Assembly (NCBI RefSeq): GCF_947179515.1
Contig: NC_067478.1
Coordinates: forward strand, 26,280,266 to 26,344,265
From: Apodemus sylvaticus
Taxonomy: Eukaryota > Chordata > Mammalia > Rodentia > Muridae
Direction of reading: 5' to 3'
Length of the DNA stretch: 64,000 bases
A program made the translations under genes and the position numbers. Below, one piece after another: positions 24,809 to 36,023 of the stretch; positions within the stretch are counted from its first letter, which is position 1, and every line of letters begins with the position of its first letter. Below the pieces are notes generated by a model. It was not told where the DNA came from. It did not search any database and saw only the letters and a program-made list of their open reading frames with translations.

Positions 24809-25999
24809 TTCCAATGTGGCAAATGGAAGAATGACCGCACTGAAGCTCTGAGCTCTGGTGTTCCTTATTCTTGAGATAATCCATACTCAGACATTAGGGA
24901 AAGATGACTGCTTCCCCATGCATATCTCTGAGTGATCTCCAGAAACACACTCAGAATTTACCATTCCAAACTAAAAGTGATCAGATTTCTGCATCATTGC
25001 ATGCTCAAGACAGGGCCATTCTGAGTCAATCCCCCATCACCCCCTTCTAATTCTACAAATCATATCAAACAGAAGTAGAGACCAAAATCCAGCACAGATC
25101 TCCCTTCCTATTGTTCCTTGCTTCCAGATGTGGGGCTAACCATCCAGAACACTGCCCTTGAGGGAAATAGTCTTCTAAATATAAGGGGCACTGACCATCA
25201 GTCCTGCTGGCTCGAGGAGCAATCATGCAGACCTACATACACATTCTGCATAAGGCCCTGTTAGCTATAAATCGGGAAGGCACAACAGCTTCTTCTCCAG
25301 TCCACAGGAGGGAAAGGAATCAGTGCAAGGCAGAAGGTCCCCTCTGCCAGCACAGTAGTGCCAAACGAGCCTTCCAGAATTCTTCACAGCCCTTCGTGAT
25401 AGACCAGGGAACCATGTTCATTTAGTTGGGCTCCAGTCCCTTCTCCTCAGCTCTACTGTGTCATTTGTCCCTGAACTCAGATAGCTTCTAGGACTTTCTG
25501 CCTCTCATACCCTTCCAAATTCCCTATACTGCCAATGGCCCTTCACCAAAAACCCAGACAGAACTGACTGCTAACAGGTCACGCAGGGCATTGCCGTCCT
25601 CTCCCAGTGCTAGCTAACACGCACAGGCATTTTAATTTTTCTGCCCTAATGGGTCTCTATTATATGTTTCTTTGCTATTTTATTAGTTTTTACTCTCTAG
25701 GATTCTGTTACTAAACCTATGCTTATAAAAGCACAAAGGTGGTGAACAATATACCCTAATCCAATCCCTATATTCTATATAATAAGAATGAGGAAGGTGG
25801 ATATTAGTTGTTATGTGATAATAAGATGTGGTGCAAATAACTTCTGACCATAAATTTGAAGGACGAGTGACAGGAAAAATTCTCCATGAGTTAAATGTGT
25901 CAAAATTGACATAATAAGTAGAAAGTCTAAATAATTCTGTTCTCTTGCATATGTGAAATGATCGGTTTTCCATAGCTGTGTGTCCACTCTTTCTGAGCA

Positions 26000-26980
26000 T
26001 GATGGGCGCTCCGTACGCGTATTTACAGCTCCTGTTTCCGGCTTACTGCTGGTCGCCAGGCCTTCTTTGCCACCTTGGTAAGGATGGAGACAAGAAAGAT
26101 GGGTGTGTCTCTTGCCTCAGTCATTTCCTGTAGCCATGCAGGCAACTTCTAAGCCTCCATGCATACTGCAGACTCCCAGACAGAGAGAACCCTCAGGCTT
26201 TCCTGTCGCTTCCTCATCTAGGATGACAGCTTTGAATCTTAATTCTTGGACACGCGCAGACTACATGCACATGGCCCAGCACTTTTCCCTATTGCTCACG
26301 ACGTGTCGCTAAGGAGCTGAGAGAGACCAGATGGTCTGGCTCACTTTCCACCTGAGACGTGAGGCAGATTTTTTTTACACGAACAGAGCTAGGGTGGGGG
26401 AGGGGCACCCACTAAAGGAAAGAGCTTTACCAACAAGGTGAAGCATAAATGCCCAGTTGTCTGGCCCCTGGGGATTGCCACACATTCTTGGGATCTCTTG
26501 CCTTGGGAAGACAGAGCGGGAAGTCTGTGCACAGTGATGAGCGACTCTGCTGGCAAGGCCGTGCGGTTTGCTCCTGGAACTCAGCCTCAAGCATTCGCCT
26601 CGTGGCCGCATGAGCTCTGTCATTTTTCTGTGTTGTTTTGGTGACTGTCTCTCCCAGCTTTAGAGTTTGCAGGCTGTGTTCCTCTGGCGCTCATTCTGCC
26701 CCCTCAGTTTCCCATTTTTTAATTGTGCTCTCCTGACTTGCAGGCCTTCCACACCTTCTTGGTCGCACTTCGATCATTATGCCCGGGTCAGACTTTATCC
26801 GCCTCTCCCGCCGTGCTCAACGTTAATTTTGAGCTTTATTTTTATCTCGCCAGTTTTGATTTTGGATTTGTTATTCGCCTTTTATGCCGCTTTAAACGAC
26901 TTTTGCCTGATTCATCTCTTTGCCGAGAGCACAGTTACATTGCTGTCTCTTATACAGTTTAATTACCAAACAGAAAGTCG
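26000..26980. promoter_or_regulatory. CpG-enriched, possibly conserved noncoding stretch
   Basis: CpGs cluster at 26007-26055 (GGGCGCTCCGTACGCG), 26515-26610 and 26763-26935, against a window that is otherwise CpG-poor. It is too sparse for a classical CpG island. The T-rich part at 26820-26960 mixes CpGs with TTTTATGCCGC and TTTAATTAC, which look homeodomain-friendly. Confidence 0.3.
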
Positions 26981-27375
26981 GGGGCAACAGGCTAGCAATG
27001 AGGCTTATCCACTATCTCAGCAATACTGTAACTGGCAGTAATGAACTCACCAGACCCTGACATCATACCATACCCTGAAGACCTCCAGAAGGGACATTGA
27101 CACCTATGAAAATCATGCCATAGCTACCCAGGCCTCATTAGAAAGGGAAAACTTTTATCCAAAATACCATCTCCCTCTGCCTGCTAGCCTGGCCTTCTCT
27201 CTGCTGCTGTCTCAGTGTGTCCCTCCAGAAAGCCCAGGGCACTCTGCCAAGCCTTCACTTGAAAACTAAACTCCTTTGTAGGCCTTTGAGTCCAGACTCT
27301 TCTATGATCTAGTCATTCATTTGTAACTCTTAGCAAGTTACAAATACCAGGAAGCACTGGACGACCATATAGTAG

Positions 27376-27615
27376 ATTCTCTCTCTCCCTCTTCCCCTCC
27401 CCTTCCCTCTTCCCCTCCCCCTCCCCTCCTTCATTCCCTCCCTTTTTCCCTTCCCCTCCCCCTCTACTCCTTCGTCTCCTCCCCTTTCCTCTCCCCCTCC
27501 CTTCCCCCTCTATCTCCCCCTCTCTCTCCTGTCTCTGTCTCTTGCTGTCTCTCTGTTTCTGTCTCTCTCTGTCTCTCTGTCTCTATCTCTCTGTCTCTGT
27601 CTGTCTGTGTCTCTA
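27376..27615. repeat. Pyrimidine tract, (CCCTTC)n then (CTGT/CTCT)n
   Basis: About 240 bases almost purely C and T, shifting from CCCCTCCC-rich to TCTCTGTC-rich. Low-complexity DNA; the minus-strand frame across it (27464-27790) is Arg/Glu/Thr-rich and an artefact. Confidence 0.92.
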
Positions 27616-28974
27616 CCTTGCAGGTGTGTGAGAGAGAGACTGGGATTCCCAGATTATCTTTCACATTCCATACCTTCACTGGATAACAATATAGTAGATG
27701 CTCAGTAAACTGCAACGCCATCTCATCTGATCCTGCTGGAGAAAGGCCAGACCACACATGTCTACTATGTTCCTGGTACTTTATCAACATGGTTTATAAG
27801 TGACAAGAGTCCACCACCTTCCTGAATTAACAGAGCCCTCCTAAAGACCAGAAGCTCCCTGCTGCTAGTTAGTGTAGGGAAGGGAAGGGAGGAACCAAGC
27901 TATAGTAGCCTGTGTTTCTTCACTGTTGGGGTATCATACCCATTTTCCAGAGACCCATGACCTTTCTCACAGTCACTAGGATTATGCATCTGAAATTAGC
28001 TAAGGGGAAAGTGTCAGGTAGGCAGTGGGGATCTGACAGGAAGGACTTCTTTAAAGACTAAATCCCAGAAGGAACCTGTGTAGGGATCAGAACTCCTGGC
28101 TGCAAAGCCTTTGATAAGTCTCATAGCCTTCCAGTGTGCCAGTTCGTTCTCTAAAAGTAATGAGAATAACTAGCTCTCTACAGTGTCACCAGTGTCTACT
28201 GTCACCAGGAAGTATGTGGAGTTGCTCGATCTAGAAGAGACCCTCAAACATACTTGTCTTTATCTCTCCCTTCCCCCTTTCTTCCCTTCCCCTAGGGATA
28301 AGAGTGACTTAAATCACACCCCCATGTCTACCAACTCTCTAGTAAACTCTGCTTGTGGGTCAGTGTCATCCATCAATAATACTGACTGTTAGTACTAGTT
28401 TAGCAGCCACTTGGGGACACACATTCCATGCTAATTGACAATTCCAACAAACCCCACCCCACCCCACCCCCATCCTAGGGAAAGGAGAAGCGAGTAAGGC
28501 TGTTTTCTCAGGCATTTGCTGCTGGGTGCTTATTACCCGCAGCAGTCAAAACCATCTGGGTAGCAAGCATGAGCCCTGGGTTCCCTACAGAGAGTCTCGG
28601 TACCAAGCCTGGGCCATAGCCAAGGAAATGAATTCCAGCAATACTGAGCAGAGTGTGATTCCAGAGTGGCATAGGAGGAGATAACCTCAGTGGAGGCCAC
28701 AGTCACCAGGGTGCCTGGACAGTGACTCCTAAGAGCAGCTCAATGGCTGATACTTTCTTAGGTCTTAATTTATCTTCTCTGGGTTGACCAACCCTGAACA
28801 CTGCATCTTGCCTGCTGTGGCTGCTGGCTTCATCCAGAACTGGATGCTGCTGCTAGTGTCCTGAGTATCTGTCTTTTGTCTTAAAATGGTGTGGTTGACA
28901 ATACATCTGCTGGGAAGGCGGGAAAGGGAAGCAGTGTCTTTTCAAAAACACAATACAAACTTTAGAGTATTCAT

Positions 28975-29230
28975 GCCCAGCATATCCATTTTTAGGATTT
29001 CATCACCCATTTGTCAGATAGTTTAAAAATATCTCAGTGTTATGTATAGCTGTATAAAGTTGGAAACAGCCTGCATTTCAACCATTTGGATATAGGTTAT
29101 GTACAACTGTCATATCCATCAAATGAGATATTATATATCTTTCACAATAGTGCTAGAAGGAAGTCTTAAATAAGATAAGAAAATGCTCTTATAATGTGAA
29201 ATACAGATCCAGGTACAGAATCAAGCATAA
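28975..29230. mobile_element. Possible old L1 3' fragment
   Basis: AAAGTTGGAAACAGCCTGCATTTCAACCATTTGGATATAGGTTATGTACA-type wording (29055-29105) and CATCAAATGAGATATTATA resemble the tail region of old L1 or L1-like elements. Weak. Confidence 0.35.
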
Positions 29231-29989
29231 GCTATGCTCTCTGATGTCTAACAAAAAAAGGTTACTAGAAGGAAATTGAGAATAAATATGCCTGGAAGTC
29301 ACTATCAATTGGCTCTGCCAAAAGGTTATGATTTGTTTCTGTTTGTGTTTCTTATAAAGGGAGCAAAAAGACGAAAGTGGGAAATGAAACAAAAATAAAA
29401 ATAAGAGTTATCAGTCAGTGTGAGCCCAAATGGGCTTTCTTGGTGAAATTTCAGGTACCACAGGGGAAGACTTTTATGCATGAAAACCTTTTTATTTTGT
29501 TTTTCCTCATGTCTGAATAATGTTTCACTGTGGCACATGTTTGGTGACTTGATATGGAGGAGATAAAGTTGGTACTGACCAAAAAAACTTCTTGCCATTG
29601 TCTAGGTTGCGTAGTACTACAAGGTACTAGCAGACTGCTGGGAAGGAAGGTCGTCAAAAGTTTTACCTAACTGTGAATAGGTTTGCAAAGATGAAAGGCA
29701 TGGTAAGGTATGCCCATGGCTGCAGTAGTGCCATAGTTGTAGGGATAACCAGATGGTTTCTGATTGGATTTAAGGCCACTTCATTGAAAGAAACATGTGT
29801 TTGGCTCTATATTGGAACCCATGATTGGGGAAATCACAGACTTCAAGGTGAACCTACTATTAGTAGTCTACTAAATGGATATTGTATCAATTATCTTCCT
29901 CAATTTCTATCTCTATACCCATAGGTTATTATAAATGTCAGAGCCTATTAGAGAAACAATGGATGTGTATTCCTGCACAAAACATAATG

Positions 29990-30352
29990 ATCAAGAAGGA
30001 AGTTGGGGAGGAAAGGGTTTATTCAGCTTACACCTTCCATATTGATGTTCATCACTAAAGGAAGTCAGGCCTGGAACTCAAGCAGGTCAGGAAGCAGAAG
30101 CTGATGCAGAGGCCATGAAGGGATGTTTCTTACTGGCTTGCTTCCAGTGACTTGCTCAGCCTTCCTCTCTTATAGAACCCAAGAATACCAGCCCAGGGAT
30201 GGTACCACCCACAAGGGTCCATCCCCCCCTTGATCACTAATTGTGAAAATGCCTTACAGCTGGATCTCATGGTGGCATTTCCTCAACTGAAGCTCCTTTC
30301 TCTGTGGTAACTCCAGCCTGTGTCAAGTTGACACAAAACGAGCCAGTACAGT
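29990..30352. mobile_element. Rodent LTR-like interspersed repeat, best copy in the window
   Basis: GGGGAGGAAAGGGTTTATTCAGCTTACA, CATCACTAAAGGAAGTCAGGCCTGGAACTCAAGCAGG, GCTGATGCAGAGGCCATG, TTACTGGCTTGCTTCC and GTGTCAAGTTGACACAAAACGAGCCAGTACA mark a well-known rodent repeat (30009-30350). Four or more relatives lie in this window. I do not assign the family name. Confidence 0.75.
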
Positions 30353-30777
30353 GTTTAACATGGAAACTCATAATTGGCTAAGTGTAGAGAGTAAGTGTCA
30401 AATGCTCAAACAAAAATGATAACGTTTTACTCCAAGGCTCAGGGACTATCACAAAAGAGTTGATAGAAAGATTGTAAGAACCATAAGGCAGAGAGAACTG
30501 GGCTAAACTGTCTTCTGGACATCATGAGACCATTATACTCATAAATTCATAGCAGCTGTGGTTGCCTGCACAAGAGTGAGCCAGTCACCACTCTGGCATG
30601 GAGTGAGAAAGGAATTAGTGAGACCCACGATTAACTGAAGAGCTATAGACAGTTAGGGCCTCAGTTTTCTTTAAGTATGTTGCTCTTGGTAGGTCAGCCA
30701 TACTCTAGTGGAAGGCCCCATGCTTAGGAGTACATGGGTACCACAAACGGGAGTCAATGGATAGATAAAAGTAAATA
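30353..30777. other. Unrecognised intronic sequence
   Basis: Nothing recognised. Confidence 0.45.
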
Positions 30778-30996
30778 AAGGAGCTGGAGAGATGGCAGAA
30801 TGGTTAAGAACACTGGCTGCTCTTCCAGAGGACTGATCTCAACTCTCAGCACCTACATGGTGTCTCATAACTGTCTCCAACTTCAATGTCAAGGGATCCC
30901 ATAATCCCTTCTGGCCTCCACAAGTACCAGGCATGTATGTGGCACACAGACATTGATACAGGTGAAAGTCCAAACACATCCAATAAAAATAACATG
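30778..30996 (+). mobile_element. B2 SINE
   Basis: GGAGCTGGAGAGATGGCAGAATGGTTAAGAACACTGGCTGCTCTTCCAGAGGAC-type tRNA-derived head (30780-30832) and the usual body with CTTCTGGCCTCC, ending in CCAATAAAAATAAC. Diverged from young B2. Confidence 0.93.
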
Positions 30997-31094
30997 GCCT
31001 GATGATATTGAAAAGGGGGAATATTGGGGGTTGAATCTAGATGGAGTTAGGAGGAAGATGTAGGAGATTCTCAAAGAAATTAATAAGAGTATTT

Positions 31095-31205
31095 TCAAAA
31101 ATTCTATTTTGCCATAAAGAAGTACACAACTATATCATTAGCAGGAAAATGAATGCAAGTAGAGATCATCAACCCTAAGCAAAGAAAGTCAGACACAGGA
31201 TATCA
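31095..31205 (+). mobile_element. Rodent L1 3'-end fragment, part 1
   Basis: GCAGGAAAATGAATGCAAGTAGAGATCATC and AAAGTCAGACACAGGATATCAC follow the end of rodent L1 ORF2 and its 3' UTR. Interrupted by the microsatellite that follows. Confidence 0.65.
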
Positions 31206-31235
31206 CAGCTTTTTTATTATTTTAGCATCTTAGAG

Positions 31236-31246
31236 TACATACATAT

Positions 31247-31277
<31 letters not shown>

Positions 31278-31535
31278 CACAAACATCATATACACATATA
31301 CACAACACACACATACACATACACATATATAAACAATACCCACACCTGCAATACATATACACATATACACACCACATATAACACATACAACATACACATG
31401 TATACACACAACATACACATAACACACACATACACACACAACAAACATATATACGTATATATGTACAACACACATACATACCCAACATACATACATATAC
31501 ACACAACACACAATCACAGCACACACACACAACAT
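31236..31535. repeat. (CATA)n/(CACA)n compound microsatellite
   Basis: About 300 bases of CATA, TATA, CACA and ACATA units in shifting proportions. Three overlapping minus-strand frames of Cys/Val/Tyr repeats are artefacts of it. Confidence 0.95.
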
Positions 31536-31537
31536 GA

Positions 31538-31745
31538 AAGTAGATACAAAATTATCTAGAGGAACAAAGAGGACTGATAGGCAAGGAGAAGAGAAGGGAA
31601 GCTAAGTCAGTACAGGGTACATGGCTAAAGTGCATTATACATTTGTATGAAACCATCTTTATGAATGTGTATATAGTATATACAGTAGTACAGTATATAC
31701 AATAAATATATGCCCAGTCAAAAACTAATTTAAAAAAGAAAAAAG
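31538..31745 (+). mobile_element. Rodent L1 3'-UTR-like fragment, part 2
   Basis: AAAGTGCATTATACATTTGTATGAAACCAT and CAATAAATATATGCCCAGTC then an A-rich end (31730-31750) fit the 3' tail of the fragment that starts at 31095. Confidence 0.5.
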
Positions 31746-32585
31746 AAAAAGCAGGCATTCTTGAAACTGTTGACTGACCCTCTTGAACAGTGGTGGGCTT
31801 TGGGAGCAATCAGTACGTTGGTAAAGGCAGTTGTTAATGTGTGCTTGGGGCAGTCAGGAGAGCCTCCATTATCAGCCCTGCTGTGGGCCCCAGTGAAGGA
31901 GATCAGAAGGCCTGGTATTCCCAGAGGAAAGGAAACAATGTATCCACATGTGATCAAGACTGAGATGTCAAATTAGAATGATTATCAGAGTTCTCTACTC
32001 CATCCAGTCTACAGTCTACAATAACACAATAACACAGTAATAACCGGCTTATTGATAGCCTGCTTATTAGTAAACTTTATACCACTTTTCTTCTTTTTTA
32101 ATTTTTTTCCGAAATTCCTTGGAACACAGACAAAAATGAGTTCCATTTCCTGTTGAGAAAATCTGGTCTAAGTCATGGAGCCTATCCAAGCACCTTTCAC
32201 AAACCAGGACCCTCCCCGTGCCTCTTGGGCTGTGCTTCACAACCAGAATAATAACTCCCATTGTCTTAACAAGCATACCCCACGCTGTGCAGTCCTGTGG
32301 AAGCCACCATGGGACAGAGAGCTCAAAGCTCACGCTGTGTCTGAACCATGCCTTTCTCCAAGGGCTCCTCCCTCTTTGCTTCTTCCATGGAACCCTGATC
32401 AGCCTAACATACATACACTGAAGAGTAAGTATAGCTGTGGCGTTACCAGCTGGAAAGCAGGATGAATTCATACAGACTGAAGTCTGTATGAGTCTGCTAA
32501 ATACTATCATAAAAAATAATAGCAGAGCCTAAGTGGCTTGGTATAATGGGAATGGATTATCCCATAGTTCTTAAGTCAGGACCAC
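31746..32585. other. Unrecognised intronic sequence with a short palindrome
   Basis: No repeat or gene recognised. A 24-bp palindrome lies at 32468-32491. The minus-strand frame at 32067-32510 (147 codons) shows no known domain and no splice context. Confidence 0.45.
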
Positions 32586-32928
32586 TTATATATATATATA
32601 CACTCATGCATATGTGTGTATATATGTATATGCACATATACTTATGTACATACATATACATTGAATATATACATATATACACATTGTATATATGTGTATA
32701 TATATAGTATATACATATATATGTATATATGCATGTGTGTGTATATATAGATAGATATACAAATCATGTGTTTATATATATATATACATATCCCTTGTGT
32801 GTGTGTATGTATATATATATATACACATATCCATTGCATATATATGTATATATGTGTGCGTGTGTGTGTGTGTGTGTGTGCTTACGTGTATGTGTGTGTG
32901 TGTGTGTACATATATGTATATCACTCAC
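32586..32928. repeat. (TA)n/(TG)n alternating purine-pyrimidine array
   Basis: About 340 bases of alternating TA, TG and CA steps, including TATATATA runs and a (GT)n end at 32855-32908. Such DNA can adopt Z-form or cruciform under supercoiling. Confidence 0.93.
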
Positions 32929-33762
32929 ATTTAGTATAATCTAAAATCACACTTTCTAACTCAGACTCACTTCTCTTTTCTGTCAGGTCAGCTCCTGAAG
33001 GCTAGGTCTGTTTGCCCTTACTCCCCATGGACTCCTCCACGCCTAGTGAAAGTCCTGAACAGAGCAGGGCCCAGGACTGCTAAATGGTTCGTGAGAGCAT
33101 AGCTACTCTCCGTTTCCCCGGATACATGGACAGTTAATGCTGGAGCAGCCGATCACTCAGGGGAGAGGAATGATCTACAGTCTGCTTCTGATTGAGTTGT
33201 ATTTCAATCAGCGTGATTTATCAAGGAAGCTGCTTCCTTTTCCAGGCAGTTGATGAGTATTCCTTTGGGCTGCACCCACTTTTTGTCTTCTGGCTGTGCT
33301 CTATCTCATTTCTCTGGGGACTTACATTAATGAGGTAATCATCCGTGTCTGTTAAGGTAGGTGTTAAAACATAAAATGGATAAATAGTGGTGGCTTATGA
33401 GGAACAAGCACTGTACCTTTCTCCCAGTTCATAATTTGGAAAGTCTAAGATCCAGTTACTAGCTTGGTCGTACCCTGGGAAAGGCCTTTTCTGTGTCCTC
33501 ATACTGTGTAAGAGATGAACGACCCCCCTGAGCCTCTTTTCCTGGGAAAATGAATTCCCTCTACTTCCCTCTAGGAGAGCTCTGTCTTCATAACCTACTC
33601 ACCTCCTATAGGTACTGTCTTCAACAGAAGCAACTGGGGATTTGGTTTAAACACTCAAACCACAGCAGTAACCCTCAAATAGTCTCTCTCCTAGAAGAAG
33701 TGAGGTCAAAGGAAAAACACCATACAGGCTGTTCTTTGTACAAACTCTAAGCATTCAGCATT
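32929..33762. other. Unrecognised intronic sequence
   Basis: Nothing recognised. Confidence 0.45.
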
Positions 33763-33784
33763 CATATATATATATATATATATA
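33763..33784. repeat. Short (TA)n between 12-bp direct repeats
   Basis: Eleven TA units. ATTCAGCATTCA occurs at 33753-33764 and again at 33785-33796, framing the tract. Confidence 0.9.
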
Positions 33785-34545
33785 ATTCAGCATTCAAATA
33801 TATTTGCATAGCCTCCGTGGCCTGGGGAGCAGGGTAGGTGCAATTCTCATCCCTAAAGAGAAAGAAAACGAAACAAGTTCAGCTATTCGTCTCAGTTGGG
33901 GCAATCTGGGAATCCAGCTCTTCTTCCTTAGGAGGTGTGATCTTGGAGGAGAGGGGTAGAAACATACATCTTTTGCCGCCTCTGCTGAGTTCAGTACATG
34001 CAGGCACTGGGTAATTATTCCTAACATCCTGAGCATGGTGTGGTTGGCTATGAGAAAACCCCACAAATGGTGTATGTGCCTGCATTCTAGGCTCATCCTG
34101 GAAGTTTTGAGCCAGATACATTTTCCTAGCAGGAGTAGGCTGAAGAGCTACTGCTGATAGAAATGTGCAGAAACATGCAATGCAGACCTCCCGATCGATA
34201 AAATCATAGGCTTTTCAGAAGGAATAAAAAAGTAAAACGACCATTGGTTTTATTTTTCTGGGTTATGTGGGAGTTTGGATCTCAGTAGGGGAGGTATAGT
34301 CATGGGACCATCCCTGCTGGGGCTCTGGATCATCTATAAAGACTTCCTTTAAGGAAGGAAGAATTCTAACTCTCACTTCTAGGTGCATAAAAAGTGAACT
34401 GGGTGCAGCCATTATGCGTGGAAAGTAAGAGGTGGCCAAGAAGTGTTTGCAACAGCAAGATGAATCACAAGGCTATTGATTTGTCTTGCATTGGTGCAGC
34501 TAGGACACGAAGCCTCCCAGCCATTATCGCCAGGCCTTTGTTTGT

Positions 34546-34559
34546 CACAATATGCAAAT
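34546..34559. promoter_or_regulatory. ACAAT next to POU octamer ATGCAAAT
   Basis: CACAATATGCAAAT places a SOX-like ACAAT beside a perfect octamer (34552-34559), inside a stretch with several CpGs and short AT-rich motifs (34480-34760). The SOX half points the opposite way from the classic SOX2-OCT4 composite. Confidence 0.3.
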
Positions 34560-36023
34560 TAGAGTACGACCAAGGTACCTCTAATACAAACATCCACGTT
34601 CAGTGCAGGGCACAGTCAAGTCAGGAGTTTGGTTCTACAGCAGCGGGTTCCTGTTTAGATGGCATTAGCTCCCAGCCACAATAACCCCATAATTTATGGC
34701 TCTTTTCAGTTATTTCCTGTAAACTTGGACACTGCCAGTTTATTTACATTTGTATTGGCATTCTATTGCCAGGGTTTTTTTTTTTAAAGGCACAAGAAAA
34801 AGAAATAAGAGAGAGATTGGGAGTCAGTGTGTCGGTGGACTGATAGGCTGACTTGCCGCAGGAGCATGCCCCTGACCTGGCAGAATCCGGGCGCACAGCT
34901 CACAGCCATTTCATCCCTGCGCCAGCCACATTTTTTTTTTTTTTTTGGAAAACAATCATTGTGTTTTGCTCTCAAATTAAAAAACTGAAGCAGCTGACGG
35001 TGTAAGGCGTTCGGTCTTCATTATCCTCCCTTGCCTTTTCTGCAGGAATCTGAAATTGATTTCCAAATTTCTCTTCAGAGTTTGATTTAACATTTTAATC
35101 TGCATGCCTTCGGTGGGTGCTGTGCGGACTGCATTGCTGACAGGGAGATGAAGAATTAGCCAGCCACCTAAGCCCTCGTTATCAGTCCAGCAGTTCCGGC
35201 TGTGACTGGACGGGGCTAGAGGTCTCCTGGCCTCTGTGTGCAGAGAGCTTCAAGTTCCACTCAGCTGGGTGGAAGAAAGCAGAAATGATGCCCAGCAGAC
35301 AGCCGACCTCTGCATTTTTGTTTTAGAGTTTGAGACTGTCCCCTGAGATGCTGACTTATTACTTTCAGCCATTGATGGAGCAGTAAAAGAGTCCATATAC
35401 CTCTGTAGTATTGATCAGACTGCCATTTCTCTTTCTTTTGCAGCTCAAAATATGGATTTTCCAGGCACTTGCCTTGACTTAAATTAAACATTTTAAATAT
35501 ACCTCTGCCCCTTTGGGGTTCCTCACCTAAACACTTGAGAACTTCAGTACAGCATACAGAACATGGGACCTGTCGGAGCATAGAAATATGAAGGCTCTTG
35601 TACCCGCAGCTGTTGATGGGTTTCAGGGACTCTACCACACCAAGGTGCAGTCAGAGCTCTGCAAGTCTCAGAGCCAGGACAGAGGAAGGCTCTTAGTGTA
35701 TTCAGAGCTCGCCATCCCATCTTTCAAATGGGCTGACGGTTAGCTCAACTGCCAAGCTGTTGCCAGAGAGGGGACCAGATCACAGCAGGCACAATGACCT
35801 GCAATGGGTCTGGGAGGGACTTGGGAGCCATGTGTTCCTCAGTATTACTGGTGTGAAAGAATCAAACCAGCCAGCCAGAGCTCAGGGATGGTGTTATGCT
35901 TGAGCAGGCCCTAAAATCTGACAGTCAGGAGACACTAGTCTCTGGGCAAAACTCTAAGAGCAAACTAAGGCCTGGACGATGATCACACAGGCCTTGAAAC
36001 GAATCTGATTAAAGGGTGATTAC

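Larger units (their letters stand above)
23173..28974. other. Transposon-poor intronic block with CpG-enriched core
   Basis: No SINE, L1 or LTR recognised across about 5.8 kb. It contains a perfect ERE (24796-24808), an A-rich run (24311-24365), a CpG-enriched stretch (26000-26980), a pyrimidine tract (27376-27615) and a short CCCCA run near 28450. Small open frames show no family motifs. Confidence 0.5.

Noticed and set aside
31222..31535. Three overlapping Cys/Val/Tyr-rich minus-strand ORFs
   Set aside because: Translations of the CATA/CACA array in all three frames.
32067..32510. 147-codon minus-strand ORF
   Set aside because: No recognisable domain, Lys-rich low-complexity end, and an open frame on the other strand as well; compatible with chance.
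34546..34559. Canonical SOX2-OCT4 composite element
   Set aside because: The SOX half (ACAAT) is in the wrong orientation relative to the octamer for the classic composite; kept only as adjacent sites.
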